The notes: generated from the letters alone by a model not told the origin. Positions 1-9,381 are shown, counted from the first letter of the stretch. The stretch is 64,000 nucleotides of DNA from Oerskovia paurometabola (GCF_016907365.1 NZ_JAFBBV010000001.1:3906001-3970000); one strand, 5' to 3'. Numbers and translations: made by a program.

Positions 1-11
1 GTGCTCGCGCA

Positions 12-72
12 CGAGACGGGTCTCGCCGTCAGGTGCGTAGCCACCCGTCTCGGACCGGACCACCCGTCTCGG
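12..72. repeat. Short CGTCTC-containing repeats
   Basis: A 14-bp palindrome, CGAGACGGGTCTCG, at 12-25 is followed by two direct copies of CCACCCGTCTCGG at 41-53 and 60-72. They lie beyond the 3' end of the HAD gene, at the window edge. They could belong to a regulatory region of a gene outside the window. The function is unknown. Confidence 0.4.
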
Positions 73-101
73 CCCCGGGCGACCGGTGCCCTCCGGCGCC
101 G

Positions 102-836
102 TCACGCCCCTCCCCGCAAGACCAGCTCGGTCAGCCCGGCCAGCGACGTGATGCGCGCGGGCTCCTCGAACGGCCCCTGTCCGGTGCGGTCCAGGTGCAC
201 GGCCCGGAGCCCTGCAGCCCGAGCGGCGACGACGTCGAGGTCGTACCGGTCCCCGACGTGCAGCACGTCGCGCGGATCGACCCCCAGCGCGGCGCAGACC
301 AGCAGGTAGCTCTGCGGGTCCGGCTTGGCGACGCCCAGCACTTCGGCCGTGAACACGGGCCCCAGGCGACCCACGAGTCCCACGGCGCCGAGCTTGGCGT
401 GCTGCTGCTCGTCGGTCCCGTTCGTCAGGACGGCCAGCCGCACGGGCAGGTCCTGGAGCACCGCGAGCATCGGCTCCACGTCGTCGTACGCGGTCCACGA
501 CGCCTCGTAGTGCGCGGCGTACCCGGCGAAGACCTCGTCGAGCTCGGCCTCGCTCCCCAGGTCGACGTCCAGGTCGAGGCCCGCGAGCGGCAGGACGTCG
601 CGCAGGCGCCGCCGACGCTGCTCCGCGAAGGTGATCTCGCGCGAGCGCCAGGCGGAGAAATGTCTCTCCTCGGCCGCGAACCACGCCGCGACCAGCTCGT
701 CGGTCGCCTCGACGCCGAGGCTCGGCAGCCAGGCCGCGAGCGCCGCCCGCGCGGACCCGTCGTGGTCGAGGAGCGTCCCGTCGAGATCGAGGACGACCGC
801 CGCCACGCCCGGCACCCCCTCCTCGCGCACGGTCAC
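102..836 (-). CDS. HAD family hydrolase
   Basis: This 244-residue protein has the full set of haloacid dehalogenase-fold motifs. The nucleophile motif DLDGTLLD sits near the N terminus, motif II is LTNGTD, and the C-terminal KPDP and GDRYDLDVVAA supply the lysine and the acidic metal ligands. The helical cap between motifs I and II fits the subfamily I (YjjG/phosphoglycolate phosphatase-like) architecture. It is a probable cytosolic Mg-dependent phosphatase, but the substrate cannot be read from the sequence. The GTG start at 834-836 overlaps the stop of the upstream TauE gene (GTGA), so the two genes are translationally coupled. A second in-frame GTG two codons later is possible. Confidence 0.9.
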   Translation of the reverse strand: MTVREEGVPGVAAVVLDLDGTLLDHDGSARAALAAWLPSLGVEATDELVAAWFAAEERHFSAWRSREITFAEQRRRRLRDVLPLAGLDLDVDLGSEAELDEVFAGYAAHYEASWTAYDDVEPMLAVLQDLPVRLAVLTNGTDEQQHAKLGAVGLVGRLGPVFTAEVLGVAKPDPQSYLLVCAALGVDPRDVLHVGDRYDLDVVAARAAGLRAVHLDRTGQGPFEEPARITSLAGLTELVLRGGA

Positions 837-1702
837 TCCCCCAGGCTCGTGACGACGTCGTACCCCAGCTTGCAGATGAGCACCCCCACCACGACCACGA
901 ACACGACCCGCACGAACCCGCTGCCCTTGGCCACGGCCATGCGCGCCCCGATGTACGCGCCGAGCAGGTTCGCGGCCCCGATCGCGAGCCCCAGACCCCA
1001 CAGCACCGCGCCGTAGGGGACGAAGAAGATGAGCGCCCCGGCGTTGGTCGCGAAGTTCGCGATCTTCGCGAGCGCCGAGGCGGGCAGGAACGCGTACCCC
1101 AGGATGCTGACGAGCGAGATCACGAAGAACGTCCCCGTCCCGGGGCCCAGCAGCCCGTCGTAGAACCCGATCGCGAGCCCGATCCCCGCGGCGGCCCACC
1201 GGTGGCCGTTGCCCTCCCAGCGCAGGTTCGTCGTGTGGCCGAGCTTCGGCCTGGCGATCGTGTACGCCGCCACGGCGATCAGGACCACCAGGATGATGGG
1301 CTTGAACAGCTCGGCGGGGATCTTCGACGCGAGCGCCGCACCGCCCACCGCCCCCACGAGCGCCGCGAGCGCCATGGGGCCCGCGGTCCGAAGGTCCGGC
1401 CCCACGCGCCGGTAGTACGTCGTCGCGCTCACGGACGTGCCCATGATGCTCGCGAGCTTGTTCGTCGCGAGGGCCTGGACCGGGCTGATACCGGGGACGA
1501 GCAGCAGCGCAGGGAGCTGGACGAGCCCTCCCCCACCGACCACGGCGTCGATCCAGCCCGCGGTCAGGCCTGCGAGGACCAGCAGAGCGATCGTCAGGAG
1601 GTCGAGCTCGAGCCCGCCCGAGCCGGGCAGCACGATCCCGTCGCCAGCAGCGAGAGGCGCGTGCGCCACGAGAGGAAGCGTCGCGGCGAGGTCCCAGGTC
1701 AC
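833..1702 (-). CDS. Sulfite exporter TauE/SafE family membrane protein
   Basis: This polytopic membrane protein of about 289 residues has seven to eight hydrophobic segments. The N-terminal glycine cluster VVGGGGLVQLP and the internal GFYDGLLGPGTG are the hallmarks of the two TauE/SafE repeats. Family members export sulfite, sulfoacetate or other organic anions, and some import small acids; the substrate here is not evident. I chose the GTG at 1700-1702. Other in-frame GTGs at 1747, 1717 and 1633 are possible, the last giving 266 residues, closer to the family norm. It is followed by an overlapping HAD gene and is divergent from the ABC exporter at 1814. Confidence 0.85.
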   Translation of the reverse strand: MTWDLAATLPLVAHAPLAAGDGIVLPGSGGLELDLLTIALLVLAGLTAGWIDAVVGGGGLVQLPALLLVPGISPVQALATNKLASIMGTSVSATTYYRRVGPDLRTAGPMALAALVGAVGGAALASKIPAELFKPIILVVLIAVAAYTIARPKLGHTTNLRWEGNGHRWAAAGIGLAIGFYDGLLGPGTGTFFVISLVSILGYAFLPASALAKIANFATNAGALIFFVPYGAVLWGLGLAIGAANLLGAYIGARMAVAKGSGFVRVVFVVVVGVLICKLGYDVVTSLGE

Positions 1703-1800
1703 ACGGAAGTCTTGCACGACGGCGGACAGGTCACTCAGGAGGCGCACGAGCCGCCCGGACGTCACCCGGCCTGGCTGCACCGCGCCGGCGCGTGCACCGC

Positions 1801-1813
1801 TACGCTCGGCGCC
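1801..1813 (+). promoter_or_regulatory. -10 box for leaderless ABC ATPase gene
   Basis: TACGCT at 1801-1806 lies exactly 7 nt before the ATG, so transcription should begin at or next to the start codon. Confidence 0.6.
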
Positions 1814-2932
1814 ATGACGAGCACAGGGGCTCCCCAGGGGGATCCAGCAGAGCACCGACCACCCGGACAGGCCGACCCGCCCGCGACGCCTCCCGCACCA
1901 CGACCCGCCCCGGACGCCACCGCACCGTCGGGGAGCGACGCCGTCGGGCCGGAGGTGCCCGTGGCACCCGAGGCGCCCGCGGCACCCGGCCCGGACCACG
2001 CGCCCGACGGCGTCGCCGTCCCCGGCGGGATCGTCGCCCAGGGCGTGCGGCGCGCCTTCGGGACCGTGCACGCGGTCGACGGTGTGGACCTCGTGGCGCG
2101 CCCCGGCCGGGTCACGGCGCTGGTGGGGCCCAACGGCTCGGGCAAGACGACGCTCCTGCTCGTCCTCGCGGGCCTCCTCACCCCCGACGCGGGCACGGTG
2201 CGCGTCGCGGGCTTCGACCCGGTCACGCAGAGCTTCGCGGCGCGCGCCCGCACCGGGTGGATGCCCGACGCGTTCGGCACCTGGGACTCCTTGACGGCCC
2301 GCGAGGTCCTCACGACGTTCGCCGCCGCCTACCGGCTCCCTGCCGCGGTGGGAGCCGCGCGCGCGGCCGAGCTGCTGGCCCTGGTGCACCTCCAGGAGTA
2401 CGCCGACCGCCCCGCGAGCGTCCTGTCGCGCGGGCAGAAGCAGCGCCTGGGCCTGGCTCGCGCGCTGGTCCACGACCCGGACGTCCTGCTGCTCGACGAG
2501 CCCGCGAGCGGCCTCGACCCGCGCTCGCGCGTCGACCTGCGCATCCTCGTGCGCGAGCTCGCGGCCCGTGGCAAGACCGTCCTCATCTCGAGCCACGTGC
2601 TGACCGAGCTCGACGAGATGGCCGACGACGCCGTCTTCCTCTCGCGCGGGCGTACCGTCGCGTCGGAGACGGTGGGCGAGGCCGCGACGACGCGGCGCAC
2701 GTGGCGCGTGCGCGCGCTCGACCCGGTCGCGCTGCACACCTGGCTCACCGGGGCGGGGGTCGTGTTCGGCACCGAGCCCGACGGCGCCGCGCTGGTCGAC
2801 CTGGACAGCGACGCCTCGGCCGCAGCGCTCCTGCGCGACGCGGTCGTCGCCGGGGTCCCCGTCGTCGCGAGCGCCCCCGCCGGGGGCATCCTCGAACAGG
2901 CCTACCTCGCCCTCGAGGAGGAGCGTCGATGA
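1814..2932 (+). CDS. ABC exporter ATP-binding protein
   Basis: This 372-residue ATPase starts with a Pro/Ala-rich, probably disordered extension of about 70 residues. The NBD follows: Walker A GPNGSGKTT (105-113), signature LSRGQKQR (204-211), Walker B LLLDEP (near 226-231) with GLDP D-loop, and an SSH switch histidine. The fold is the ABC-2/CcmA type used by drug, antibiotic or polysaccharide exporters. It overlaps the downstream permease gene by ATGA, so the two form one heteromeric or homodimeric transporter. The start is set by the -10 box 7 nt upstream, and no Shine-Dalgarno is present. The substrate is unknown. Confidence 0.9.
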   Translation: MTSTGAPQGDPAEHRPPGQADPPATPPAPRPAPDATAPSGSDAVGPEVPVAPEAPAAPGPDHAPDGVAVPGGIVAQGVRRAFGTVHAVDGVDLVARPGRVTALVGPNGSGKTTLLLVLAGLLTPDAGTVRVAGFDPVTQSFAARARTGWMPDAFGTWDSLTAREVLTTFAAAYRLPAAVGAARAAELLALVHLQEYADRPASVLSRGQKQRLGLARALVHDPDVLLLDEPASGLDPRSRVDLRILVRELAARGKTVLISSHVLTELDEMADDAVFLSRGRTVASETVGEAATTRRTWRVRALDPVALHTWLTGAGVVFGTEPDGAALVDLDSDASAAALLRDAVVAGVPVVASAPAGGILEQAYLALEEERR

Positions 2933-4092
2933 GCACCCAGCAGTTCCTCTCCCCCCAGCCGACCGGGACGGCCCCGACGGGCAGCGCGAGCACGCCGGAC
3001 AAGCGCGGCGACTGGTCGCTGTCGTGGCACGGCGTCAGGACCGTCGCAACCCTCGAGCTGCGTCAGCGCGTGCGCTCGACCCGGTGGAAGATCGCGCTCG
3101 TCGTGTGGTTCGTGGTCGTCGGCGGCATCACGCTCCTGACGTCGGGTGCCCTCTCCTTCACGACGGGATACGACAACGGCTCCGACGTGCAGTACGGCCC
3201 GATCATCTTCGGCGCCGTGGTCTTCTTCGTCCTCTTCCTCGGCCTGCTCGTGGCCCCGACGCTCAGCGCCTCCGCGATCAACGGCGACCGGAACGCCGGG
3301 ACCCTCGCGACTCTCCAGGTGACGCTGCTGACCGCGGCGGAGATCGTCGTCGGGAAGCTCGTCGCGGCGTGGAGCGCGGCGCTCGCGTTCCTCGTCGTGA
3401 GCATCCCGTTCATCGCGTGGGCGCTCGTCGCGGGCGGGGTCTCGTTCCTGTCGCTGGTCACGACGGTCCTGCTGCTCGCGGTGCTCCTCGCGGTCGTGTG
3501 CGCGATCGGGCTCGGGTTCTCGGCGCTCACGACCAAGACGTCGGGCTCCGCGGTCCTGACCTACCTGACCGTCGCGGGGCTCACGGTGGTCAGCCTCATC
3601 GCGTTCGGGCTCACGGTCCCCCTGGTGACGTACGAGAGCGAGGCCCAGGTCTGGAGCGTCCCTGACGACTACGACGGGGAGTACGGGACGGCCCCCGAGT
3701 GCGAGTGGCAGGCGCGCGAGCTCACGCAGAGCCACACCGAGCTCACCTGGTGGCTCCTCGCGGTGAACCCGTTCGTCATCGTCGCGGACGCCGCGCCGCA
3801 ACCCACGTACGCGGACAGCGACGAGGCGTACTTCTCGACGTCCGACCCGCTGTCGCTGATCCGAGCAGGTGTGCGCGCCGCCCGGACCGGGCCCTCCCCC
3901 GTCCAGGACTGGTGCTACGGCAACGGCGCCGACTACGAGTCGCCGGTCGACGCCCCGGAGGCGGACGACTCCCCCGTCTGGCCGTGGGGGCTGGGCGCGA
4001 ACCTGCTCCTCGGCGCGGGCGGCGTGGTCCTGGCCGTGCGGCGCCTGCGCATCCCGACCGCGAAGCTGCCGCGCGGTACGCGCGTGGCCTGA
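2929..4092 (+). CDS. ABC-2 type transporter permease
   Basis: This 387-residue integral membrane protein begins with a cytosolic N-terminal region of about 45 residues and then has six or more hydrophobic helices. The segment between the first and second helices carries SASAINGDRNAGTLATLQVT, which resembles the conserved coupling region of ABC-2 permeases (E-x-G-T-L). A large hydrophilic, partly acidic and Cys-containing loop between the last helices probably faces outside. The ATG overlaps the stop of the ATPase gene, so the two subunits are co-translated. The gene ends just before a strong terminator hairpin. Confidence 0.87.
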   Translation: MSTQQFLSPQPTGTAPTGSASTPDKRGDWSLSWHGVRTVATLELRQRVRSTRWKIALVVWFVVVGGITLLTSGALSFTTGYDNGSDVQYGPIIFGAVVFFVLFLGLLVAPTLSASAINGDRNAGTLATLQVTLLTAAEIVVGKLVAAWSAALAFLVVSIPFIAWALVAGGVSFLSLVTTVLLLAVLLAVVCAIGLGFSALTTKTSGSAVLTYLTVAGLTVVSLIAFGLTVPLVTYESEAQVWSVPDDYDGEYGTAPECEWQARELTQSHTELTWWLLAVNPFVIVADAAPQPTYADSDEAYFSTSDPLSLIRAGVRAARTGPSPVQDWCYGNGADYESPVDAPEADDSPVWPWGLGANLLLGAGGVVLAVRRLRIPTAKLPRGTRVA

Positions 4093-4106
4093 GCGGACTC
4101 GTACCA

Positions 4107-4138
4107 GGACGGGCGCGACCGCGTGGTCGCGCCCGTCC
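4107..4138. terminator. Terminator hairpin
   Basis: A perfect 14-bp stem (GGACGGGCGCGACC with its complement) has a GCGT loop. It ends the ABC exporter transcript, and as a symmetric hairpin may also serve the convergent DUF5063 gene. Confidence 0.8.
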
Positions 4139-4179
4139 GGCGTCTCTCAGACTGCGCCGCTGACGCGGGCGGTCGTGGA

Positions 4180-4755
4180 TCAGGCGTGCAGCGCGTCGTA
4201 CTCCGCCTCGGCGGCGACGTCGTCCTCGACGTCGAGCCGCAGGTGCGCGAGCACGAGCTGCAGGACGCGCAGCGCGCTCGCGGCCCGCTCGCCCCACAAC
4301 GACAGGTAGGAGAACTGCCACCACCACAGGGCCTCGAGCTCCTGGCCCGAGTCGTAGTGCTGGAGCCCCTTGGCCAGGGCCTCGGCGATGCACGCGATGT
4401 CCCCGGACACCGACGCCTGCCCGACGACCGCGCCCAGCACGGGGTCCTCGATCTCCGGGTAGTCGTCGAGGCCGTCGAGTAGCCGGGCCAGGCCTTCGCG
4501 CAACGGGTCGAGGTCGGTCTCGGGCCCGGCGTCGGGCTCGAAGCGCTGGTCCGGGACGACGTCCATCATGGCGCCGAGCCGTGCGCCGACCGCCAGCAGG
4601 TCCGACGTGGCCAGGAGCAGCAGCGGGATCGCGGCCTCCGGGGCGGCGCCCGAGGCGACCTCGGCGGTCGTCGTGAGGAAGGTGCGCGCCTGCGCGGACA
4701 CCGAGGCGGCGACGGACCTCAGGTCCGACCCCACGGCCTCTTCGGTCTCAACCAC
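4180..4755 (-). CDS. DUF5063 domain-containing protein
   Basis: This 191-residue, acidic, mostly helical soluble protein contains [18 protein letters not shown] near residue 145. That aromatic segment is characteristic of the actinobacterial DUF5063 family, usually encoded directly after recR, as here. No catalytic motif is visible and the function is unknown. The GTG start lies inside the end of recR (8-bp overlap), which implies translational coupling and a possible link with recombination repair. I am confident that the gene is real but have no functional call. Confidence 0.85.
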   Translation of the reverse strand: MVETEEAVGSDLRSVAASVSAQARTFLTTTAEVASGAAPEAAIPLLLLATSDLLAVGARLGAMMDVVPDQRFEPDAGPETDLDPLREGLARLLDGLDDYPEIEDPVLGAVVGQASVSGDIACIAEALAKGLQHYDSGQELEALWWWQFSYLSLWGERAASALRVLQLVLAHLRLDVEDDVAAEAEYDALHA

Positions 4756-5347
4756 TGACGACCCTCCGTCCCTCGAACGCCCGCCCGAGCGTCACCTCGT
4801 CGGCGTACTCCAAGTCTCCACCCACCGGCAGCCCGGACGCCAGGCGGGACACGCGCAACCCCATGGGCGAGAGCATGCGCGTGAGGTAGGTGGCCGTGGC
4901 CTCGCCCTCGACGTTGGGGTCCATCGCGAGGATGACCTCCTGGACCGCGCCGTCGGCCAGCCGGGTCAGGAGCTCGCGGATGCGCAGGTCGTCGGGGCCG
5001 ACGTTGTCGATGGGGTTGATGGCCCCACCGAGCACGTGGTACTTGCCGCGGAACTCGCGCGTGCGCTCGATCGCGACGACGTCCTTGGGCTCCTCGACGA
5101 CGCAGATCACCTCTGCGGAGCGTCGGGGGTCACGGCAGATGCGGCACTGCTCCGACTCCGCGACGTTGCCGCAGATCTCGCAGAACCGCACGCGCAGCTT
5201 GACCTCGGTGAGCGCGTCGGCGAGCCGCCGCACGTCCGCGGCGTCGGCCGCGAGGAGGTGGAACGCGATGCGTTGGGCACTCTTGGGGCCGACTCCGGGG
5301 AGTCGGCCGAGCTCGTCGATCAGGTCCTGGACCGCGCCTTCATACAC
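4748..5347 (-). CDS. recR: Recombination mediator protein RecR
   Basis: This 199-residue protein matches RecR in length and order. An N-terminal helix-hairpin-helix region ([20 protein letters not shown]) is followed by a four-Cys zinc finger (C56, C59, C68, C71) and a Toprim domain with EEPKD and the [10 protein letters not shown] region. A C-terminal Walker-B-like region contains [13 protein letters not shown]. RecR works with RecF/RecO to load RecA at gaps. The start is GTG, positioned 6 nt after a TAGGCT -10 box, so the message is probably leaderless. DUF5063 overlaps its 3' end and dnaX lies nearby, the usual actinobacterial neighbourhood. Confidence 0.97.
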   Translation of the reverse strand: MYEGAVQDLIDELGRLPGVGPKSAQRIAFHLLAADAADVRRLADALTEVKLRVRFCEICGNVAESEQCRICRDPRRSAEVICVVEEPKDVVAIERTREFRGKYHVLGGAINPIDNVGPDDLRIRELLTRLADGAVQEVILAMDPNVEGEATATYLTRMLSPMGLRVSRLASGLPVGGDLEYADEVTLGRAFEGRRVVSG

Positions 5348-5359
5348 TCCCCCAGCCTA
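5348..5359 (-). promoter_or_regulatory. -10 box for leaderless recR
   Basis: On the minus strand TAGGCT (5359-5354) is followed by 6 nt and then the GTG start of recR. Confidence 0.6.
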
Positions 5360-5424
5360 CGTGGCGCCACCGACTCCGAAGTCCGCCGCGCGCAGGCGTC
5401 GCGGGCCGTGTGTCAGGCGTCGTG

Positions 5425-5826
5425 TCAGTCGTCCGCCGCGACGATCTCCACCTCGAAGCCGTCGGCGTTCTCGAGGTAGGCCGCGTAGTGCTGGGGGCCG
5501 CCCGCGTAGGGGTGGGCGTCCGCGAACATCAAGCTCCACCCGTGCTCGGCCGCGCGCGCCGCCAGGTCGTCCACCTCGCTCGGGCGACCGCCCGAGAACG
5601 CCAGGTGGTTGAGGCCGGGGCGCAGGCGGTCGTGCTTCTCGGCGCGGACGGCGGGGCTCGCCTCGAGCACGATGTACGTCGCCCCGCGCAGCCAGCTCTG
5701 GCCCGAGGCCCACGTCTGGAAGCGCGTGTAGCCGAGCTCGTCGAGCAGCCACGCCCACGAGCTCTCCGCGGTGTCGAGGTCCTCGACCCACAGCTCGACG
5801 TGGTGGAGCTCGCCGCGCGGGCTCAC
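5425..5826 (-). CDS. VOC (glyoxalase/bleomycin resistance-like) family protein
   Basis: This 133-residue single-module vicinal-oxygen-chelate protein has the family pattern: ELHHVELWVEDLDTAESSWAW at the N terminus (first metal-ligand His), GLNHLAFS in the middle, and a terminal GFEVEIVA with the last Glu ligand. Such proteins act as glyoxalases, dioxygenases or drug-binding proteins; which one is not evident. The GTG start is 2 nt after the dnaX stop, so it is the distal gene of the dnaX transcript. No substrate can be inferred from the housekeeping neighbours. Confidence 0.85.
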   Translation of the reverse strand: MSPRGELHHVELWVEDLDTAESSWAWLLDELGYTRFQTWASGQSWLRGATYIVLEASPAVRAEKHDRLRPGLNHLAFSGGRPSEVDDLAARAAEHGWSLMFADAHPYAGGPQHYAAYLENADGFEVEIVAADD

Positions 5827-5828
5827 GG

Positions 5829-8639
5829 TCAGAGCCCGGTGTCGATGGTCTCGTCGATCACGACGCCGCCCAGCAGCTGAGCCACGAGCGGCGCGCCGAC
5901 CAGGCCCGACGACGCGAGGTCCGGGTCGTCGTCGGACGGCGAGTCGTCGTCCATCGAGACCGCGACGCGCGCCGACGACTGTCGGGCCCTCTGCTCGGCG
6001 GCCTGCCGTTCGAGGGTCTGACGGCGCGACTCGCGCACGCCGGGCGCGGGCCCGGTGGGGACGGCGGGCGTCGGGGCGCTGGGCGCCGACGGCGCGGAGG
6101 CATGGGAAGGCGCGGTGGGACGGGGAGCAGGCCTGCTGCCCGACGACGCCGCTCGCCCCTGGTCCGCGGGCGGCGGTTCGTGGCCCTCGTCGTAGTCGAC
6201 GGGGGGCTCGGTCACGGGCAGACCCGCGAGCCAGGCCTCGTCGGCCGCGTTGACGACCGGCTCGGCCTCCGGCGCGGTGCGGGGAGCGGAGGCGGGCCGG
6301 GCTGCCGGGCGCTCCTGGAGCGCGACGCCGCCCTGCTGCACGGGGGCCGTTCCCTGCGCACCGGGGCCCGAGGGCCGGACAGTACCCGGACCGTTCGGGG
6401 CTGACGAGGCCGACTGCATCCCAGGTCCCCCGGGTGCCGAGACCACGCCGACGGGCTCGCCGACCGGCACGACGGCCTCAGGTCCGGAACCGCCGGGGCC
6501 GCTCGGCGGTGCGGTCGGCGGTGCGGTCGGCGCTGGGCCTCCCGCGGCCGGACCAGCAGGGGCGCCCGGTGCGCCGTCGTCGGACGGCTCGTCCCGGCGC
6601 GGCGCGGGCGGCGCGTCCGGGACGGGAGCGCTCGGGGCCGAGCCGCCGCCCTCGTCGAGGCGGGCCTCGACCCGGACCTGGAAGCCGAGGGTCTGGTAGA
6701 CGGCCTCCTGGACGGCCCCCGTGTGCCGGGACGTGGAGAAGGTCCGCGCGAGCGCCGGCGTCTGGAACGCGAGGTACAGGGTGTCCGGCGTGAGCTCCCC
6801 GACCTGCGCGTTGCCGCTCACGAGCGACCACGTGACGCGGCTCGAGCTCAGGGTCTGGAGGACCTCGGGCCAGCGTCGACGCAGGACGTCGGTGCTGAGT
6901 GCGTCGACATCGCTCGACGCGGGCGCCGGGGCGGCCGGGGGCTGGACCACGGCCACCGGCGCGACGGGCGCCTGGGTGGCCGCAGCAGGTGCGGGAGCCG
7001 GCTCGACCCGCGCGGCCTCGGGAGCCGTCACCGAACCGAGGTGCGCGGCAGGGGCGGCGTCGTCGTCCGGCACGACGGACGCGGCAGCACCACCCTCGAC
7101 CGGGGAGGCGACGACCGGCGTCCCGACGGGTGCGTCCGTCGCCACCTCGCTCGTCGCGGGCTCGCCCGTGCCGACCGGCACGACGACGGGCCAGCCCTCG
7201 CTCTCGCCCGCGGCGCCCGAGGTCTCGCCCGCGGAGGCGACGTCGCTCGTGAGCGCAGCGGCCTGCGGCTCGGCGGCCGCAGGAGCCGGCCCCTCCCCTG
7301 CCTTGCGGGCCTGGAGCGCCGCCCGGGCGGCAGCAGCCCCGCTGAGCCCGCTCACGGGGGCTGCGGGTGCGTCGTCCTCGACCCGCGGGCCACGCGGCGC
7401 GGGGGCGACGAGGCCCTCGGGTCCTCCCGGGCGCGGCGCGGCCGCGACGGGCGCGATGCCCGCGACGCCGAGGCCGCCTCGCTCCAGCCGGTCGATGCGC
7501 GCCGCGAGCCCCGCGGCGCCGTCGTCCACGCCGGGGAGCAGGAGGCGCGCGCACAGGAGCTCGAGGTGCAGGCGGGGCGACGTGGCGCCGCTCATCTCGG
7601 TGAGCGCCGCGTTGACGAGGTCCGCCGCGCGCGAGAGCTCGGCCGCGCCGAGGTTCTGCGCCTGGGTCTTCATGCGGTCGAGCTGGTCGGACGGGACGTC
7701 GCGCAGCACGGCGTCCGCAGCGCCGCCCGAGACGGAGATGACGATGAGGTCGCGCAGGCGTTCGAGGAGGTCCTCGACGAAGCGGCGAGGCTCGTGGCCC
7801 GTGGTGATGATCTGCTCGACGACCCGGAAGATGCTCGCGCCGTCGCGGGCCGCGAGGGCCTCCACGACGTCGTCGAGCAGCGAGGCGTGCGTGAAACCCA
7901 GCAGGTCCACGGCGCGCTCGTAGTCGACGCTCCCGGCCTCGGCGCCCGCGATGAGCTGGTCCATGACGGACAGCGAGTCACGCACCGAGCCGCCGCCCGA
8001 GCGCACGACGAGCGGCACGACGCCGGTGCCGATGGTCACGCCCTCCGCGGCGCAGAGCTGCTCGAGGTAGGGACCCAGGACGTCCGGAGGGACGAGGCGG
8101 AACGGGTAGTGGTGCGTGCGCGAGCGGATGGTCCCGATGACCTTGTCCGGCTCGGTCGTCGCGAAGATGAACTTCACGTGCGGCGGGGGCTCCTCGACGA
8201 GCTTGAGGAGCGCGTTGAAGCCCTGCGGCGTGACCATGTGGGCCTCGTCGAGGATGAAGATCTTGTACCGGTCGCGGGCGGGCGCGAAGGTCGCGCGCTC
8301 GCGCAGCTCGCGGGCGTCGTCGACACCGTTGTGCGAGGCCGCGTCGATCTCGATGACGTCGAGGCTGCCGGATCCGCCGCGCGCGAGCTCGACGCACGAC
8401 GAGCACTCCCCGCAGGGGGTGTCGATGGGCGTCTCCTCGGTGTTGCGTGCGCAGTTCAGGGTGCGCGCGAGGATGCGCGCCGAGGTCGTCTTGCCGCAGC
8501 CGCGAGGGCCGGAGAAGAGGTAGGCGTGGTTCACTCGTCCGCTGCGCAGCGCCTGCCGCAGTGGTCCGGTGACGTGGTCCTGCCCGATGACCTCGGCGAA
8601 GGTCTCTGGCCGGTAGCGGCGGTACAGGGCGGTGCTCAC
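5829..8639 (-). CDS. dnaX: DNA polymerase III subunit gamma/tau
   Basis: The 936-residue clamp-loader subunit opens with the diagnostic LYRRYRPETFAEVIGQDHV. It has Walker A SGPRGCGKTT (43-52), a zinc module with Cys at about 63, 76, 79 and 82, Walker B FILDEAH, and an Arg finger region TTEPDKV. From about residue 370 to the end it carries a long Ala/Pro/Gly-rich tail with an embedded folded region (STDVLRRRWPEVLQTLSS), the tau-like extension usual in actinobacteria. The GTG start is 7 nt after a TAGAGT -10 element, so the mRNA is likely leaderless. A VOC gene follows 2 nt after its stop. No programmed-frameshift slippery run was noticed. Confidence 0.97.
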   Translation of the reverse strand: MSTALYRRYRPETFAEVIGQDHVTGPLRQALRSGRVNHAYLFSGPRGCGKTTSARILARTLNCARNTEETPIDTPCGECSSCVELARGGSGSLDVIEIDAASHNGVDDARELRERATFAPARDRYKIFILDEAHMVTPQGFNALLKLVEEPPPHVKFIFATTEPDKVIGTIRSRTHHYPFRLVPPDVLGPYLEQLCAAEGVTIGTGVVPLVVRSGGGSVRDSLSVMDQLIAGAEAGSVDYERAVDLLGFTHASLLDDVVEALAARDGASIFRVVEQIITTGHEPRRFVEDLLERLRDLIVISVSGGAADAVLRDVPSDQLDRMKTQAQNLGAAELSRAADLVNAALTEMSGATSPRLHLELLCARLLLPGVDDGAAGLAARIDRLERGGLGVAGIAPVAAAPRPGGPEGLVAPAPRGPRVEDDAPAAPVSGLSGAAAARAALQARKAGEGPAPAAAEPQAAALTSDVASAGETSGAAGESEGWPVVVPVGTGEPATSEVATDAPVGTPVVASPVEGGAAASVVPDDDAAPAAHLGSVTAPEAARVEPAPAPAAATQAPVAPVAVVQPPAAPAPASSDVDALSTDVLRRRWPEVLQTLSSSRVTWSLVSGNAQVGELTPDTLYLAFQTPALARTFSTSRHTGAVQEAVYQTLGFQVRVEARLDEGGGSAPSAPVPDAPPAPRRDEPSDDGAPGAPAGPAAGGPAPTAPPTAPPSGPGGSGPEAVVPVGEPVGVVSAPGGPGMQSASSAPNGPGTVRPSGPGAQGTAPVQQGGVALQERPAARPASAPRTAPEAEPVVNAADEAWLAGLPVTEPPVDYDEGHEPPPADQGRAASSGSRPAPRPTAPSHASAPSAPSAPTPAVPTGPAPGVRESRRQTLERQAAEQRARQSSARVAVSMDDDSPSDDDPDLASSGLVGAPLVAQLLGGVVIDETIDTGL

Positions 8640-8652
8640 CCCGGCAACTCTA
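8640..8652 (-). promoter_or_regulatory. -10 box for leaderless dnaX
   Basis: TAGAGT on the minus strand (8652-8647) is separated from the GTG start by 7 nt. Confidence 0.6.
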
Positions 8653-8680
8653 GACGGCGTGGCTGACAGCGCGCACAGCG

Positions 8681-8713
8681 GGCCGACGGCCGCGCTGCCC
8701 GGGGCCGTCGGCC
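8681..8713. terminator. Terminator of the metQNI operon
   Basis: An 11-bp perfect stem, GGCCGACGGCC/GGCCGTCGGCC, starts 6 bp after the metI stop codon on the minus strand. Confidence 0.75.
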
Positions 8714-8718
8714 GCGCC

Positions 8719-9381
8719 TCAGCGCCGCAGGACCTTGCGCGCGAGCCAGTTGCCGAAGAACTGGACGACCTGCACGATCACGATGATGACCACGACCGTC
8801 ACGGCCGTGACGGCCCAGTTGTACCGCTGGTACCCGTACCGGATCGCGAAGTCGCCCAGGCCGCCGCCGCCGATGTACCCGGCCATCGCGGACATGTCGA
8901 TCACGGCCACGAAGATGAACGTGTAGCCCAGGATGAGCGGCGCGAGCGCCTCGGGGATGAGGACCGTCCGGATGATCCGCCAGGGCGAGGCGCCCATGGC
9001 GCGCGCGGCCTCGACCACGCCCGGGTCGATGCTCACGAGGTTCTGCTCGACGATGCGCGAGGTCCCGAACGCGGTCATGACGGACAGCGGCAGGATGAAC
9101 GCCTCGGTGCCGATCGTCGTCCCGACGACCGCGAGCGTCACGGGGTAGATCATCGTCAGGAAGATGATGAACGGGATGGGTCGGACGATGTTGACGAGCA
9201 CGTTGAGGACGTTGAACACCACGCTGTTCGCCAGCAGGTTGCCCTTGCGCGTGCAGTAGAGCGCGAGCCCCAGGACCAGGCCGCCGAGGCCGCCCGCGAG
9301 GAGCGCTATCGAGACCATGTAGAGCGTCTCGCCCAGCGAGGACAGCAGGATCGGCCACAGGGTGGACCAGTCGCGGTTCAT
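8719..9381 (-). CDS. metI: Methionine ABC transporter permease MetI
   Basis: This 220-residue permease has five to six membrane helices and a textbook EAA coupling loop, EAARAMGASPWRIIRTVL, at about residues 126-143. The RPIPFIIF segment, AMAGYIGGGGLGDFAIRYGYQ and the C-terminal FFGNWLARKVLRR are typical of MetI of the methionine uptake family. It partners with MetN, whose gene it overlaps by 4 bp, and with the lipoprotein MetQ further upstream. The ATG start is unambiguous. Substrates of the family are L- and D-methionine and derivatives. Confidence 0.95.
   Translation of the reverse strand: MNRDWSTLWPILLSSLGETLYMVSIALLAGGLGGLVLGLALYCTRKGNLLANSVVFNVLNVLVNIVRPIPFIIFLTMIYPVTLAVVGTTIGTEAFILPLSVMTAFGTSRIVEQNLVSIDPGVVEAARAMGASPWRIIRTVLIPEALAPLILGYTFIFVAVIDMSAMAGYIGGGGLGDFAIRYGYQRYNWAVTAVTVVVIIVIVQVVQFFGNWLARKVLRR

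Noticed and set aside
104..841. Extension of the HAD gene upstream to 1199
   Set aside because: The extra N-terminal sequence is antisense-frame Arg-rich shadow of the TauE gene; GTG at 836 fits the fold and the overlap with the preceding stop.
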